Below, piece by piece: positions 34,609 to 43,710 of a DNA stretch of 64,000 nt (position 1 is the stretch's first letter; every line of letters starts with the position of its first letter). The stretch covers positions 62,001 to 126,000 of the forward strand of contig JAIBBZ010000010.1 of the NCBI GenBank assembly GCA_019694435.1, given 5' to 3'. Below the pieces are notes generated by a model that saw only the letters and a list, made by a program, of their open reading frames with translations, had not been told where the DNA came from and ran no database searches. The translations under genes and the position numbers were made by a program. Origin of the DNA: Pirellulales bacterium. GTDB lineage: Bacteria; Planctomycetota; Planctomycetia; Pirellulales; JAEUIK01.

Positions 34609-35379
34609 GTGAAGCTCTGTTATCAACCGTCGCACCATGACCGCGCGGCGCTGTTGCCGTGCGCCGCCTTGATGATGTTGGCCACGGCCGGATGCGGAGT
34701 CGTGGCGCACGGGCAGAACGCCGACGGCGTGCGTCTGCAGTCGCAAGGCAGTTACGACAAAGCGATCACGCGGTTTCAACAAGCCGTGGCCAGCGATCCG
34801 AACAACGCCGACGGCTACTACAACCTGGCCGCGAGCTACCACCAGCTCGGCAAATTGCAGAACAACCCCGAGCAACTGAAACTCGCCGAGAGCTATTACA
34901 ACCAGTGCCTCGACCGCGATCCCAACCATCGCGATTGCTATCGGGGCCTGGCCGTCTTACTCACGGAACAATCGCGGCAGGCCGAGGCCTTTCGGCTGAT
35001 CGAGGGCTGGGTCGAGCGCAATCCGACGATGGCCGAGCCGAAGATCGAATTGGCGCGGCTCTTCGTCGAGTCGGGCGATCGCGAAGCGGCCAAGCAATAT
35101 CTGCTCGAAGCCCTGGCCGCCGATCCAGACAACGCCGCTGCGTTGGCCTCCTTGGGAAAGATTCGCGAAGACCTGGGCGACTCGGCCCAGGCGTTGGCCG
35201 ACTATCAGCGGTCGCTCTGGTACGATCGCTTCCAGCCCGAGGTGCAGGCGCGGATGGCTGCCTTGCAACAGGCCTTTAGCAGTTCGCCCTTGACCGCGAC
35301 GCCGACGACGGCGCCTTTGGTCACTCCGCCGGCGACGACGCAAACCGTGGTGACGCCCCCAGCGACCACGACGCGTTAA
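34609..35379 (+). CDS. TPR-repeat lipoprotein
   Basis: 256 aa from GTG 34609, 8 bases after a perfect GGAGG. The lipobox L-A-T-A-G-C predicts lipid attachment near residue 29. Residues 40-220 contain about four to five TPR units (G-S-Y-D-K-A-I-T-R-F-Q-Q-A-V, A-D-G-Y-Y-N-L-A-A-S-Y, A-A-A-L-A-S-L-G-K-I-R-E). The tail after residue 225 is Thr/Pro-rich and low-complexity. Similar lipoproteins act as periplasmic scaffolds; no particular complex can be inferred. Confidence 0.85.
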   Translation: MKLCYQPSHHDRAALLPCAALMMLATAGCGVVAHGQNADGVRLQSQGSYDKAITRFQQAVASDPNNADGYYNLAASYHQLGKLQNNPEQLKLAESYYNQCLDRDPNHRDCYRGLAVLLTEQSRQAEAFRLIEGWVERNPTMAEPKIELARLFVESGDREAAKQYLLEALAADPDNAAALASLGKIREDLGDSAQALADYQRSLWYDRFQPEVQARMAALQQAFSSSPLTATPTTAPLVTPPATTQTVVTPPATTTR

Positions 35380-35456
35380 GTCAAACGCCGCCTGTAACTG
35401 CGGCCATCGATCGTCGCCGCGCCACGGCGGTGGCGGCTTCTCTGCCGCACCCCCCA

Positions 35457-35485
35457 TCGTCAATCTGGGCAGGCAGGGGTACAAT
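35457..35485 (+). promoter_or_regulatory. Promoter candidate for serA
   Basis: TCGTCA (35457-35462), a 17-base spacer and TACAAT (35480-35485), followed by TCCCGC. The -10 and the bases after it match the gcv operon promoter candidate. It lies about 87 bases before the serA ATG. Confidence 0.4.
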
Positions 35486-35571
35486 TCCCGCTTTCTGGCC
35501 GCCGAACAGGCAGCCCCGTTGCGCGTGTTGTTGAATTTGTTTCCCTTGAGTGCTGCAGGCGAGACCCTCCG

Positions 35572-37197
35572 ATGCCCCGTGTGATCGTTCTCGACAAACT
35601 TTCGGCCGAGGGCCTGGAAATCCTGTCCCAGGCCGGCATTGAGCATGAGACCCGAACGGGCCTCAAGGGCGAAGAGCTGAGGGCAGCGCTGGCCGAGTTC
35701 GACGGGGCCATTTGTCGCAGCGGCGTGAAGATCACGCCCGAGTCGCTCGTGGGCAACAAGCGGCTGCGCGTCATCGTGCGGGCCGGCGTCGGCGTCGACA
35801 ACATCAACCTGCCGGCCGCCACGCGGCAGGGCATCGTGGTGATGAACACCCCGGCGGGCAACACCGTTTCGACGGCCGAGCAGACGATGGCCCTAATGCT
35901 GGCCCTGAGCCGCTCGATTCACCCGGCGTACCAGAGCCTGGTCGAGGGCAAGTGGGAACGCAGCAAGTACATGGGCAGTCAACTTGCCGACAAGACCCTG
36001 GGCATCGTCGGGCTGGGCCGCATCGGCCAGGCCGTGGCGGCACGGGCCAAGTCGTTCGAGATGCGCGTGCTGGGCTATGACCCGTTCATCAGCGCGGAGC
36101 GCTGCAAGGAGCTGGGGATCGAGAGCATCGCTTCGGTGCGCGACATGCTTCCGCAGGTCGATTACTTGACCGTACACACCCCGCTGACCGATGCCACGCG
36201 CAACCTGGTCGGCATGGAAGAGCTGGCGGTGCTGAAGCCCGGCGTGCGGCTGATCAACTGTGCCCGCGGCGGCATCTACGACGAGGCGGCGCTGGTCGAA
36301 GGGCTGAAGAGCGGGCGAATCGCCGGCGTGGCGCTCGATGTGTTCGCCGAGGAGCCGTGCACGTCGAGCCCGCTGTTCGGCATGCCCGGCGTGGTCTGTA
36401 CGCCCCACCTCGGGGCGAGCACCGAAGAGGCTCAGGCGAACGTCGCCATCGAAGGCTGCGGTTTGCTGGTCGACTTCCTCACCAAGGGCACCATCCGGCA
36501 CGCGGTCAACATGACCCCCTTGGATGCCAAGCTGCTCGAAGGTTTGCGCGGCTATCTCGACGTGGCCTACCGGTTGGGCCTGTTGCACGCCCAGATGAAT
36601 CGCGGCGCCGCGAAGCGCTGCAAGCTCGTCGTGCGCGGCGACGTCGCGGCCAAAGACACGAAGCTGCTGGCGGCGAGCTTCGCGGCCGGGCTGCTGAGCA
36701 AGGCACTCGAAGAAGAAGTGAACATCGTCAATGCCGAGGTATTGCTCCGCGAACGCGGCATCGACCTGGCCGAGGAAAGCCGCTCGGACCGCGGTGATTT
36801 CAGCAGTGTGATCACAGCCGAGGTCGTCACCGACGTGAAGACCTATACGGCGGCCGGCACGATCTTCGGCAACAAGCTCGTCCGGCTCGTGCGGCTGGGC
36901 GACTATCGCCTCGAGGCCTATCTCGACGGCGTCTTGCTCGTGTTCACGCATCGCGACGTGCCCGGCATCATCGGCAAAGTGGGCACCATTTTCGGCAATC
37001 ACAAGGTGAACATCGGCCAGATGTCGGTGGGCCGCGCCTCGGAAACACCCGGCGGCGAGGCGATCGGCGTGCTGAATCTCGACACCTTGCCCCCCGAGGC
37101 CGCGATCAATGACGTGCTCGCCACACCGGACATCACCAGCGCACGGGTCGTGAAATTGCCCGCTGCTGGCGAACTGCCGGCGTGGATGGTAGGCTGA
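35572..37197 (+). CDS. serA: D-3-phosphoglycerate dehydrogenase
   Basis: 541 aa, the long form of the enzyme. The substrate/NAD domains contain R-A-G-V-G-V-D-N-I, the nucleotide-binding G-L-G-R-I-G-Q-A-V-A and the catalytic His in T-P-H-L-G-A-S-T. An allosteric ASB domain follows (about residues 315-450) and an ACT domain ends the protein (D-V-P-G-I-I-G-K-V-G-T-I-F-G-N-H), where serine normally binds for feedback inhibition. It catalyses the first step of serine synthesis, which feeds glycine and the glycine cleavage system encoded at 19-24 kb. Confidence 0.97.
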   Translation: MPRVIVLDKLSAEGLEILSQAGIEHETRTGLKGEELRAALAEFDGAICRSGVKITPESLVGNKRLRVIVRAGVGVDNINLPAATRQGIVVMNTPAGNTVSTAEQTMALMLALSRSIHPAYQSLVEGKWERSKYMGSQLADKTLGIVGLGRIGQAVAARAKSFEMRVLGYDPFISAERCKELGIESIASVRDMLPQVDYLTVHTPLTDATRNLVGMEELAVLKPGVRLINCARGGIYDEAALVEGLKSGRIAGVALDVFAEEPCTSSPLFGMPGVVCTPHLGASTEEAQANVAIEGCGLLVDFLTKGTIRHAVNMTPLDAKLLEGLRGYLDVAYRLGLLHAQMNRGAAKRCKLVVRGDVAAKDTKLLAASFAAGLLSKALEEEVNIVNAEVLLRERGIDLAEESRSDRGDFSSVITAEVVTDVKTYTAAGTIFGNKLVRLVRLGDYRLEAYLDGVLLVFTHRDVPGIIGKVGTIFGNHKVNIGQMSVGRASETPGGEAIGVLNLDTLPPEAAINDVLATPDITSARVVKLPAAGELPAWMVG

Positions 37198-37233
37198 CAC
37201 GCGCGAATCAACCTTCTTCTCCGGAGTAATCCG

Positions 37234-37638
37234 ATGATCAGGCTAGGGTGGGTGTGCTGCTGCGTGTGTCTGGCGGTCGCCGTTTCGGGCTGCTCGAAGG
37301 CGGACTCGAGCGCCAACCAGGCGTCGGCCACGGAGGCGCCCGCCTACACTCCGGGTCAGGCACCCTCGGCCCCGGCCGCCGCCGAGACTTCGGCCGAGGC
37401 ACCGGCTGCGACGCCGGCCGAACAGACGACGGCGGCAGAGCCCACCAAGGACGAGGCCAACACGCCCGCTGCAGACCCGGCAGCCGAGCCTGCGCCGGCG
37501 GAGGAACCGAAGGTCGAGACCGCGGCCCGGCCGAGCCTGTTGCTACAGCTGATGGCCAAGCCGATGAGCGATGCGATGGGTGACCTGACGAAGAATCTCC
37601 CGGCCCCCAATCTGGGCGGTGCGGCCGGTGGCAAATAG
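37234..37638 (+). CDS. Small Ala/Pro/Glu-rich lipoprotein
   Basis: 134 aa, with CGGAG 8 bases before the ATG. The signal ends in a lipobox A-V-S-G-C. The middle 80 residues are low-complexity Ala, Pro, Glu and Thr. The C-terminal 30 residues are more ordered (L-L-L-Q-L-M-A-K-P-M-S-D-A-M-G-D-L). Function unknown. The biased composition makes homology claims unsafe. Confidence 0.7.
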   Translation: MIRLGWVCCCVCLAVAVSGCSKADSSANQASATEAPAYTPGQAPSAPAAAETSAEAPAATPAEQTTAAEPTKDEANTPAADPAAEPAPAEEPKVETAARPSLLLQLMAKPMSDAMGDLTKNLPAPNLGGAAGGK

Positions 37639-37807
37639 GCTTGGTAATCCGCTCTCGCCGCATTCCGCGCTGTACGGCCGAGGATGCCGGGGGTAGGCCT
37701 GCCCTGGCGATTGGTGGCCCGCGGTAGCGCAATTACGCTGGTACTTTGGGCGACCGAAGTTCCGTTTGCCCCGGATAACTTCCGCGCTGCGTGATGGCGA
37801 GCTTCGC

Positions 37808-39205
37808 ATGCCCCTTTCGATCGCCCTGGCAATTCTGCTCGCGCTCGTGGCGGCCGAATTCCCGCCAGAGTTTGCCTGGGGTAGCTTGGCCAACCGGCTG
37901 CTGTTTGTGGGCACCGCCGCGATGGCGGCGCCGCTCGTTGCCATGGCCGCGGCCGCATGGACGGCTCGCGGGGTTTCGGCCCCATCGGTCGCCTCGGGCC
38001 CCTTGCTCGATCGCTTTGAACGATGGCGCGGCAGGGCACATGCGCTCTGGCTGATTTCGGTCGTCGCGCTAGCGTTTGCCGCCGGCTGGGGTGAGATCGT
38101 TCGCCAACGATTCGGCCTTCAGGATTGGGTGCTGGCCGACGAACTGCTGATCCTGCTGCCGGTGCTGGGGCCCTTGCTCTTGCTGTGGGCGGCCACCTAT
38201 CGCGTCGAAGAGGCCCTCGCCCGCCGCGCCGCGCGCTGCGGGATTCCATCGCCGGGGCACCATTCGCGTCTACGCTACCTGGTCCGGAACCTGCGGCAGC
38301 AAGTGTTGCCAGTGGCGGTGCCGGTACTTCTGGCGGCGGCCGCGTCCGATCTGTTGGGTTGGCTCCCGCCGGGCCCGCTGACGAATGCCGCGCTGGTGAT
38401 TGCCGGCGGCATGTTCCTGGCGTTGCTCGTGTTGGGCTATCCCTGGCTGCTGCGAATGGTCTGGCCCACGGCGGAGCTTTCCGAGGGACCGCTCAAGGAA
38501 CGCCTGCTCGAGTTGTGCGCGGCCAGCCGCGTGCGCATCGATCGATTGCTGGTCTGGCAGAGCGATCGCCGAATCGTCAACGCAGCGGTCGCCGGCATCG
38601 TGCCCGGCTGTCGGTTTGTGTTTCTCAGCGACGGGCTACTGGCCACGCTCGCACCGCAGCAGATCGAGGCCGTGTTCCTGCACGAGTTGGGGCATCTGCG
38701 CTACCGGCACCTATTGTCGCGGGCCTGCGCGGTGTTCGCACCGGTGGGTCTTGCGGCCGTGGGAGCGGCCGTCGCCGGCCTGAAGGCCGAATGGCCGGCC
38801 AACGCGACGGGAATGACCATCGTGTGGATCGCCGTCTTGGGCGGATTGTATGTCTGGTTCGGCATCGGCCGTCTGGCCCGGGCCTTGGAGATCCAGGCCG
38901 ACGCCTTTGCTTGCCGTGCCCTGGCCGCGCAGCGGCTGGCCGCATGCCCCGTGTCGACGACACCGGCGGCGGGGCTCGATCAGGCCGTCGAGGATTATCT
39001 CGCCACGCTCGAGCGTTTGGTGGCCCACTCGGGCGCCGCAAATCGGGCGACCTGGCAGCACGACGGGCTGGCCCGGCGCGCGAACCGGCTGCGTCGGGTG
39101 CTCGCTTCGCCGCAGTCCGAAAAACACTTCGAGCGGCGGCTGGCCCTCGTCCGATGGCTCTTGGGAGCAGCCAGCATCGCGACTCTGATGGCGTTGCCCT
39201 GGTAG
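37808..39205 (+). CDS. M48-family membrane metalloprotease
   Basis: 465 aa from ATG 37808; a TTG at 37766 would add 14 residues. Several transmembrane helices fill residues 1-210. The zinc site is H-E-L-G-H in F-L-H-E-L-G-H-L-R-Y, with the third ligand expected at E-I-Q-A-D-A-F-A-C-R about 70 residues later, the layout of HtpX/Ste24-type M48 peptidases. Hydrophobic segments flank the site. It is probably an inner membrane quality-control or CAAX-like protease; the substrate is unknown. Confidence 0.85.
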   Translation: MPLSIALAILLALVAAEFPPEFAWGSLANRLLFVGTAAMAAPLVAMAAAAWTARGVSAPSVASGPLLDRFERWRGRAHALWLISVVALAFAAGWGEIVRQRFGLQDWVLADELLILLPVLGPLLLLWAATYRVEEALARRAARCGIPSPGHHSRLRYLVRNLRQQVLPVAVPVLLAAAASDLLGWLPPGPLTNAALVIAGGMFLALLVLGYPWLLRMVWPTAELSEGPLKERLLELCAASRVRIDRLLVWQSDRRIVNAAVAGIVPGCRFVFLSDGLLATLAPQQIEAVFLHELGHLRYRHLLSRACAVFAPVGLAAVGAAVAGLKAEWPANATGMTIVWIAVLGGLYVWFGIGRLARALEIQADAFACRALAAQRLAACPVSTTPAAGLDQAVEDYLATLERLVAHSGAANRATWQHDGLARRANRLRRVLASPQSEKHFERRLALVRWLLGAASIATLMALPW

Positions 39206-39405
39206 CGTGCGGCAAGAGCCGCCGAATCATGCCGTTATGGGCCGCATATCCGGCAAAGTGGCCCGGCCTTGCGGCACCGCTCCGGCTTTCTTGACGGTTA
39301 GACTTTACCCGCTTCCCGCCGCCTGCCGATTGATCGAAGGACCCGACGGTGCCTGCACGCTGCCGCCGCGAATCTCCTGCCCCACCGCCCACCCCGCCGA
39401 TCCCC

Positions 39406-39633
39406 ATGAACAAGATGCTCGACGCTCCCTGTCTCGATGAACGGCTCGACGAGATCGCCTCGCGCAATCCCTACCTGGCCCGGCGCAATCTGCGCATCGA
39501 GTCGCAGAACGGCCGCGTGACCCTTAAGGGCACCGTGGCTTCCTACTTCCACAAGCAGATGGCGCAAGAAGCGCTTCGCCAGGTGGACGGGATCGGCGAA
39601 ATCGAGAACCAGCTCGAAGTCGAGTGGGTCTGA
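39406..39633 (+). CDS. BON domain protein
   Basis: 75 aa. After a short N-terminus the protein is a single BON domain: N-L-R-I-E-S-Q-N-G-R-V-T-L-K-G-T-V-A-S, then a helix and D-G-I-G-E-I-E-N-Q-L-E-V. BON domains bind membranes or phospholipids in OsmY-like proteins. There is no signal peptide from this start, so it would act in the cytoplasm or as part of a larger assembly. Confidence 0.85.
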   Translation: MNKMLDAPCLDERLDEIASRNPYLARRNLRIESQNGRVTLKGTVASYFHKQMAQEALRQVDGIGEIENQLEVEWV

Positions 39634-39694
39634 TCGCGGTCTCGCACCGCTCGTGCTTCTTCATCTGGACGCCCGGTTGCACGCCGAACCGGTG

Positions 39695-40072
39695 TTAGCG
39701 CGGCTTGCTCGGGCGATGGCCCATAACTGCCGCGCCGCGGTCGGCGTAGTTGTGGAACCGCGTGTCGAGCCTGGCCGCTTGCAGGACGCACTGATTCGCG
39801 GTGCTCAGCCCACACAGCCGTAGCAGGCCGCCTTGAGCGGCGATGCGCTTGTGGAGCAGCACCAACTGGCCGATCAATTCGCTGCGCAAGACGCCCACCT
39901 GGTCCATTTCGAGCACCACGCGGCTGACGAGGTGCTGCTGGGCCAGGCGCCAAATATCGTCGGCTACACCGTCGCCCGCGCACGGGGCATCTGCCACGGG
40001 AAGCAGCCGCACGAACAGCCAATCGGGCCCCCGGTCGACGGCATATTGCCAATTGCTTACGACCTGAGTCAT
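39695..40072 (-). CDS. STAS domain protein (anti-sigma factor antagonist-like)
   Basis: 125 aa from ATG 40072, chosen because GGAG lies 8 bases upstream; the frame is open further but without similarity. The sequence follows the STAS fold: D-R-G-P-D-W-L-F-V-R-L, then V-S-R-V-V-L-E-M-D-Q-V-G-V-L-R-S-E-L-I-G-Q-L-V-L-L-H-K-R-I and G-L-L-R-L-C-G-L-S. The serine at the start of the second helix is where antagonist proteins are phosphorylated. It would act in a partner-switching network, but no kinase or phosphatase gene lies nearby. Confidence 0.8.
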   Translation of the reverse strand: MTQVVSNWQYAVDRGPDWLFVRLLPVADAPCAGDGVADDIWRLAQQHLVSRVVLEMDQVGVLRSELIGQLVLLHKRIAAQGGLLRLCGLSTANQCVLQAARLDTRFHNYADRGAAVMGHRPSKPR

Positions 40073-40399
40073 CGCCGACACTCCATGCGTCAGGGGGAAG
40101 AGCACCCGCTGGGGTGGTCGCGGACCGAAGATTGGTGCGACCACTTCACCATACGCATTCTGCTCAACCATACAAGTCTTTCTCCGCATGCTATCGCGAA
40201 CATCCACTGCGGTCAGTAGATGCGCTCCGCCTTCGCGCGGGGGAGCGCCCTCCGCATCGACGCCGGAGCAGAGCGGTTTGCTAAGCCGCGCGAGCAGCGG
40301 AATAATGTCAACTCGCGTTGAGGTTTTGGCTTCCCCGATCGCGGAGGCCGACCTCGGCACCCTCCATCAATCACGGCCTTCGACAAGGATTTGCAAGCG
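40073..40399 (+). other. Divergent intergenic region between STAS and tpx genes
   Basis: Roughly 330 bases without a supportable gene. A weak plus-strand promoter candidate, TTTGCT (40277-40282), an 18-base spacer and AATAAT (40301-40306), could serve tpx. On the minus strand TTGTAT and TATGGT spaced by 16 bases near 40150-40178 could serve the STAS gene. No strong structure is seen. Confidence 0.35.
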
Positions 40400-40924
40400 A
40401 TGTCACGAAGCGGAGCAGTAACGTTCAAGGGCAACCCGATGACCCTGGCCGGCGACGAAGTGAAGGTTGGGCAGCAGGCGCCCAATTTCTCGCTGCGCCG
40501 CTTTGCCGACGGGGCCATGCAAATGGTCACGCTGGAAACGCTCAAGGGCAAGCCAACGATGCTGAGCGTTGTCCCGTCACTCGATACGCCGGTGTGCCAG
40601 CAGCAGACCAAGCGATTCAACCAGGAGCTGGCGAGCCTGGGCGACAAGATCAATGCCGTGACGGTAAGCGTCGATCTGCCGTTCGCGATGAACCGTTTCT
40701 GCGGTTCCGAGCAAATCACCAATCTGATGAGCTGCAGTGATTATTTCGATCGCAATTTCGGCCGCTCGTGGGGCATGCTGATCGAGGAGCTGCAATTGCT
40801 GGCCCGCGGCACGTTCGTGCTCGACGCCAACGGCAAGGTCGTCTACGCCGAAACGGTGAAAGAAGTCGCCGAGCATCCGAACTACGACGCGGCCCTGGCG
40901 GCGCTCAAGTCGCAGGTGAAGTAA
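40400..40924 (+). CDS. tpx: Thiol peroxidase
   Basis: 174 aa from ATG 40400 with AAGGA 9 bases upstream. The peroxidatic cysteine is C66 in S-L-D-T-P-V-C and the resolving cysteine is C101 in N-R-F-C-G-S-E, the spacing of atypical two-Cys Tpx. It reduces alkyl hydroperoxides and hydrogen peroxide using thioredoxin. The next gene on the opposite strand also carries a peroxiredoxin-like domain, but of a different type. Confidence 0.95.
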   Translation: MSRSGAVTFKGNPMTLAGDEVKVGQQAPNFSLRRFADGAMQMVTLETLKGKPTMLSVVPSLDTPVCQQQTKRFNQELASLGDKINAVTVSVDLPFAMNRFCGSEQITNLMSCSDYFDRNFGRSWGMLIEELQLLARGTFVLDANGKVVYAETVKEVAEHPNYDAALAALKSQVK

Positions 40925-41103
40925 GCCGCACCGGCTCGCGGCCGGCGGCATTGCTTGCCATGCCGCCCCCAACAAAAACTCCGAGCCGCCTCGGGCGAGG
41001 AATCGTCCGGGGCGGCTCGAGTGTTTGGGGCTTGGATAATTCGGGTCCAGGGATGTGGGACCGAGTGGGCCCGCGCCCTCTCGAGCCTGGTGGCTTGGAC
41101 TTC

Positions 41104-43095
41104 TCAGTCGCCCGAACCTTCGGTCGCCTCGTCGACAGCGATCTCTTGCGCTTGGTCCGGCTCGGTGGCTCCGGCCAGGCCCTGCGCACGGTCTTGCGGG
41201 TTGTCATGCGGATCGATCCACACGTACCAGCCGAACATCATTTCATCCCAGGTCTGCTCGCCGAAGACGACTTCGGCCGACGGATCGGGGTTGTAGACGT
41301 TGTCTTCCGAGTTGTCATAGTGCGCCGTGCAGATCAGCTTGCTGCCCTTGGGCAGCAGCACCGGCTCTTTCGGCTCGTACCACAACTGCCAATTGAAGTC
41401 GTAGCGCGGCACATCGAGCAGGATCTCGGTGTGGCCGTCCGGGTAGACCGCTTCGTAGCGGAAGGCCGTGCCACGCACGTGCAGGTGCGGCATAAAGCCG
41501 ACCAGCAGCGTATCGCGACGAATTCGGTGCTTGGCCGTGACCACGTAGTCCGGATCGTTGGGCGGAATGGCGAACGAGACCGTGCCGCACACGCCGCCTT
41601 GGACTTCATGCTTGATCGTGCTCGGATCGGCAAACACGACGCCCAGGCAGCTCCGGTCGGGCTGCTCGGTGCCGGCGGCTGTGTAGTGCATCTGGAACAC
41701 GAACTTGCTGCCGGCCGGGACGCGGAGGCCCCACCCGTCTTTGTAATTTGCCGGCGGCATTCCCGGGGCATAGCCGATCTGAGCGCCACGTCGTGCCGAG
41801 GTCGCGCCACCCGAACCGCGTTCGTCACCCGAGCCCACGTATTGGCCGTTCACTTCGCTCGGTAGCGGTGCATCCTTGCCGGGCACGTAGGCCGGAACCG
41901 GGGTCCGCTTGCCGCTCGGCTCCTGAATAAAGGCGATGATGTGGTGCACGACCGCATAGTTGCCCGGCCGACATTCGAATGCCTTGAGCCAGACGTCTTT
42001 GGTGTAGCCCGGATCAACGACGAAGTATTGGTAGTCGATCACACCTTCGCCGGCCACCTGGTAGGGCTGTTCGTCGATGTAGTAGATCGCGTCAGGCGTG
42101 GGGATACCCCAGCCCTCGCCGAAATTAGGCGGCGACGGCATCTGGCTGAGATCGCCCTCGGGCATGCCGTTGGCGACCCAAGTCGAGATCAACGACTTTT
42201 CTTCTTCGGTCAAGCGCGGATCATTGGCAAAGTGACCGTACTCGGGACTGGCGTGCCAGGGCGGCATGCGATTGTCGTTCACCACTTCGCGAATCATCTC
42301 GCCCCAACCGACGATCTCGTCGTAGCTGGTCATCGCGAACGGACCGATCTGGCCCTCGCGGTGGCACTGCACGCAGCGATTGTTGATGATGCGGACGATC
42401 TGATTCGAGAAGGTCACGTCGCCGTGCGGCGAAACCTTCGGAACGCGTCCGATGTGGCAGCCCGGCGCCGGGGTCACGGCCACGCTGACCGGCTTGCCCG
42501 CGAGCACTTCCTCAAGGGCGACGATCAGGTCTTCGCGGGTAATTTCCTTCTTGCCGTAGCCGACGCCGGTGGTGAAGCCGTATTGATCGTCGACGCGGCC
42601 CCAGTAGCGCACGACGCGATCACGATCGAGCACGAAGATCTCCGGCGTACGGATCGCGTGAAACTGGTCCGCCACCGCGTTGTCCGGGTCCTTCAGAATG
42701 GGGAACTCGACGCCAGACCGCTGGGCGAACGCGCCGATCTTGGTCGGCGGGTCCTGACGGTTCGAGTTGATGCCGATGACCGCGACGCCCTGGTCGGCGA
42801 AGCGATTGGCGATTTCCTGCAGCCGCGGAGCGTACAACTTCACCAGCGGGCACTCGACTCCCAGGAACGCCACGACCAGCACCTGGTGGTCGGCATAGTC
42901 GGCCAGGCTGTGATCCTTGCCGCGGTAGTCCAAGAGCTTGAAGCCGTCGATCTTCATGCCGATAGGCGAGGCGGCCTCGGCGGCGCCGGCCACTTCGGGC
43001 TTCAGACCAACGGCCTCGGCCGCCTGAACCGTCGACGCCATCGTCAAACCTGACAGCAGGGCGAACGTTGCAAGGGGCAGGAAAATCTTTCTCAT
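41104..43095 (-). CDS. Exported peroxiredoxin-like/haem c/dicopper monooxygenase-like fusion (copy 1)
   Basis: 663 aa from ATG 43095 (AAGGA upstream, signal peptide to about residue 26). Three parts follow. Residues 45-200 form a thioredoxin-like fold of the AhpC/TSA type with one cysteine, C82, in G-V-E-C-P-L-V-K. Residues 225-315 form a cytochrome domain with haem site C241-V-Q-C-H245 and R-M-P-P-W-H. Residues 330-630 resemble copper type II ascorbate-dependent monooxygenases: H384-H385, H470 in Q-M-H-Y, H537-x-H539 in P-H-L-H-V, and Met619 or Met620. These match in order and spacing the six copper ligands of peptidylglycine monooxygenase. Likely an envelope redox enzyme; substrate unknown. 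Two relatives occur at 52-56 kb. Confidence 0.8.
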   Translation of the reverse strand: MRKIFLPLATFALLSGLTMASTVQAAEAVGLKPEVAGAAEAASPIGMKIDGFKLLDYRGKDHSLADYADHQVLVVAFLGVECPLVKLYAPRLQEIANRFADQGVAVIGINSNRQDPPTKIGAFAQRSGVEFPILKDPDNAVADQFHAIRTPEIFVLDRDRVVRYWGRVDDQYGFTTGVGYGKKEITREDLIVALEEVLAGKPVSVAVTPAPGCHIGRVPKVSPHGDVTFSNQIVRIINNRCVQCHREGQIGPFAMTSYDEIVGWGEMIREVVNDNRMPPWHASPEYGHFANDPRLTEEEKSLISTWVANGMPEGDLSQMPSPPNFGEGWGIPTPDAIYYIDEQPYQVAGEGVIDYQYFVVDPGYTKDVWLKAFECRPGNYAVVHHIIAFIQEPSGKRTPVPAYVPGKDAPLPSEVNGQYVGSGDERGSGGATSARRGAQIGYAPGMPPANYKDGWGLRVPAGSKFVFQMHYTAAGTEQPDRSCLGVVFADPSTIKHEVQGGVCGTVSFAIPPNDPDYVVTAKHRIRRDTLLVGFMPHLHVRGTAFRYEAVYPDGHTEILLDVPRYDFNWQLWYEPKEPVLLPKGSKLICTAHYDNSEDNVYNPDPSAEVVFGEQTWDEMMFGWYVWIDPHDNPQDRAQGLAGATEPDQAQEIAVDEATEGSGD

Positions 43096-43710
43096 GTCGG
43101 TTCCTTCACTCTTCCTTCGCAGGCGGCAAAACTTCGCGCGGTGATCCAACCGCACGCACGTCGTTTTGCAAAGGGTTCGCTAGGGGATTACCTGATCCGT
43201 TGGGGACCAGTTTCGATGGAGGGCCGGTTCGATCGGTGCTCCTTCAGGGCCGCTGCCCGCCCGGAGCTCAGCATTGGGCACCCGCGTTTTCGCCGCAGGC
43301 AGGCGCCTGTTTCTCGGGATTGGCCCACGGTGTGCAAACCATGTGCCCGCAAACGAATTAGCGTTGTGTTGGGCAGTGGTCGTCCGGTGGTCCAAGGCGC
43401 GTCCCTCGCAAGCACCGCTGGCCATCGCCTAGGGACCCGAAAAAACTCGCCTTCACGAGTTCTTGCCCCCACAGGGAAGCATCGGGACACGCGGGAAAAA
43501 AATAAAAAATCCGCTGAAAAAAGCGTGCTGCAGGTGTGCGAGAGGGCCGCACTGTGCGTGCGGTGCTGCGCACCTTTGCGCCCTGCCGCACGCAGCACGT
43601 GACACGGAATTCGGCGGCAATTCATGCGAGCCAGCAACCGCCCCGAAGGTGGCATTCGCCGGGGCCTTGGCCGGGGGTGAACATTGGCCGGCTGGAACAG
43701 GGGCCGCCGC
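43096..43710 (-). other. Long gene-free region with phased A-tracts and self-complementary elements
   Basis: Roughly 600 bases between two minus-strand genes with no frame I can support on either strand. It contains A-tracts at 43440-43446, 43497-43502, 43504-43509 and 43517-43522, the last three spaced to suggest bent DNA. A GC-rich element (43547-43600) has three mutually exclusive pairings: CCGCAC with GTGCGG, GTGCGTGCGG with CCGCACGCAG (9 of 10), and GTGCTGCG with CGCAGCAC. A minus-strand terminator lies at 43440-43462. A small RNA gene is possible. Confidence 0.4.
43440..43462 (-). terminator. Rho-independent terminator downstream of ruvB
   Basis: Read on the minus strand: AACTCG (43462-43457), loop TGAAGG, CGAGTT (43450-43445), then further T residues to 43440, giving seven T in a row. 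It lies about 250 bases after the ruvB stop. Confidence 0.6.

Noticed and set aside
34382..34612. A 76-codon frame ending in a GTGA overlap with the TPR lipoprotein gene
   Set aside because: It runs through the strong terminator at 34436-34474 and its product shows no ordered features, so the overlap is probably chance.
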